Origin: JASFWK01 sp050049355
Lineage (GTDB): Bacteria > Chloroflexota > Anaerolineae > B4-G1 > DUEL01
Direction of reading: 5' to 3'
DNA length: 23,261 nt
Assembly (NCBI GenBank): GCA_050049355.1
Contig: JASFWK010000025.1
Coordinates: 1 to 23,261, forward strand
The stretch's first letter is position 1, and each line of letters starts with the position of its first letter. A program made the position numbers and the translations under genes. The notes beneath the pieces were generated by a model. The model did no database searches, was not told the DNA's origin, and saw only the letters and a list, made by a program, of their open reading frames with translations. Below are positions 22,566 to 23,261 of the stretch, in pieces.

Positions 22566-23099
22566 ATGAACAAGAAGAAAATCCCCTGGTGGCTCGTGGT
22601 AGGAGGCGGCATGCTGGCAGGCTTGATCATGGTGGCGTGCGTGGCTCTGGTCTTCGGCCTCATCAGCCCCGCGACCGGCGCGAGATGGCGCTTTGAGCCC
22701 GGCGGTCCTTTCAGAGCATTCCGCTCTAACGGCGAACAGATCTACTTCACCGCCACCAGCCAGCGAGGCACTCCTATCACGTCGAATCTGGGAATGGGGA
22801 TGATGGGTGGCCGGACGTGCGCTTCCTGTCACGGCTCCGACGGCCGCGGCGGGCGCGTGATGAGCACCTTCGCGGCCCCCGACATCCGCTACGAGACCCT
22901 CACCTCAGAGGAAATGGAACACGAAGAACACGAAGGCGAGGAAGAGGAGCATCCCCCCTACACCGACGAGACCATCAAGCGGGCCATCAGCCGGGGGCTG
23001 AATCCGGCTGGCGCCCCCCTCGACTGGCCTATGCCGCGCTGGACGATGAGCCACGAGGATCTGGATGACCTGGTCGAGTTCCTGAAGGCTTTGGATTGA
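22566..23099 (+). CDS. Membrane-anchored c-type cytochrome
   Basis: This 177-residue protein has one N-terminal membrane helix (about 10-33) and one haem-binding motif, C-A-S-C-H (85-89), followed by GSDGRGG as in small soluble-type cytochrome c domains. A distal Met ligand is plausible in the LDWPMPRWTMS segment (near 155-165). An unusual insert (115-129) is rich in Glu and His. Cys25 within the helix might act as a lipid anchor site, but the lipobox (M-V-A-C) is weak. ATG 22566 follows GAGG (22553-22556) at 9 bases, inside the end of the zinc-ribbon gene. The protein should face outside the membrane and carry electrons. Its haem attachment would need reduced Cys, which the CcdA genes upstream could supply. 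Confidence 0.88.
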   Translation: MNKKKIPWWLVVGGGMLAGLIMVACVALVFGLISPATGARWRFEPGGPFRAFRSNGEQIYFTATSQRGTPITSNLGMGMMGGRTCASCHGSDGRGGRVMSTFAAPDIRYETLTSEEMEHEEHEGEEEEHPPYTDETIKRAISRGLNPAGAPLDWPMPRWTMSHEDLDDLVEFLKALD

Positions 23100-23101
23100 G
23101 T

Positions 23102-23261
23102 GTGAACGACAAGGCCACAAGCCGAACCAAGGCGCGCTACGATCGCATCGCCCCGGTCTACGACCTGATGGAGACGATCGTTGAGCGTCTCGCGTTCCGC
23201 GGTTGGCGAAGACGACTCTGGTCTCAGGTCGAGGGAGAGCGCGTGTTGGAGGTGGGGGTTG
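23102..23261 (+). CDS. Class I SAM-dependent methyltransferase (partial, start only)
   Basis: The first 53 codons of a gene that runs off the window end. From GTG 23102 the peptide includes the Y-D-R-I-A-P-V-Y-D-L-M segment and then V-L-E-V-G-V. The latter matches motif I (V-L-E-V-G-x-G-T-G) of UbiE/COQ5-like class I methyltransferases, whose N-terminus often contains YDxxAxxYD. The substrate cannot be told from this fragment; quinone methylation is one family possibility. It starts 2 bases after the cytochrome stop, so it is in the same operon. The start codon is the only one upstream of the conserved region; ATG 23168 lies within it. Confidence 0.75.
   Translation, partial: MNDKATSRTKARYDRIAPVYDLMETIVERLAFRGWRRRLWSQVEGERVLEVGV

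Noticed and set aside
1..23261. CRISPR arrays, tRNA or rRNA genes, insertion sequences
   Set aside because: No regular short repeats with spacers, no cloverleaf or rRNA-like sequence, and no transposase-like product or terminal inverted repeats were seen by eye.

Overview
The window is a 23 kb stretch of high-GC bacterial DNA (roughly 60% GC by eye) in which every gene I can support lies on the + strand. A trehalose synthase embedded in a sugar ABC transporter locus, a stand-alone UROD-family protein, superoxide reductase, MBL/rhodanese proteins and two copper ATPases beside c-type cytochrome and CcdA/DsbA genes fit a Chloroflexota-like (Anaerolineae-type) bacterium, possibly from a metagenome. 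That taxonomic call is an inference from gene content only. TGA, TAG and TAA all end genes here, so the standard code applies.

Layout. (1) 1-3692, sugar/trehalose locus: end of a carbohydrate ABC permease, a UROD-family protein, a TreT-like trehalose synthase and a MalK/UgpC-type ATPase. (2) 3693-4302, a gene-poor gap with a possible decayed reductase fragment. (3) 4303-7580, stress genes: a PfpI/DJ-1 protein, superoxide reductase and FtsH. (4) 7581-9306, a multi-hairpin leader, then an ETHE1-like MBL protein with two rhodanese domains, closed by a terminator. (5) 9506-10892, an MFS transporter and terminator. (6) 10992-14251, a rhodanese lipoprotein, a CopA-type Cu+ ATPase with two HMA domains, a YHS mini-protein and a terminator. 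(7) 14299-19233, an extracytoplasmic thiol-redox operon: CcdA, a DUF2085 membrane protein, a DsbA-like lipoprotein, a tandem DUF1573 lipoprotein, a thioredoxin-CcdA fusion, a SHOCT mini-protein and a hairpin. (8) 19593-23261, a CopB-type (CPH) ATPase, a glutaredoxin with an in-frame TGA, a zinc-ribbon membrane protein, a membrane-anchored cytochrome c and the start of a methyltransferase.

The most striking observation is at 21854-22105. A complete small glutaredoxin reading frame is interrupted only by TGA, exactly where the first Cys of the CxxC active site belongs (UxxC). About 20 bases further on is a hairpin (21907-21926) with the bacterial SECIS layout: GG, a bulged U, a five-pair stem, an apical loop with G at its second position, then CC. 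I read this as a probable selenocysteine-containing glutaredoxin in a copper-export operon. It would be missed or truncated by standard gene calling. A nonsense mutation or sequencing error (TGC/TGT to TGA) remains the main alternative.

Taken together, regions 4-8 look like a thiol, persulfide and copper homeostasis island. Copper is exported by two different P-type ATPases. Extracytoplasmic thiols are kept reduced or oxidised by CcdA/DsbA/thioredoxin partners, and sulfane sulfur is handled by rhodanese and MBL proteins.
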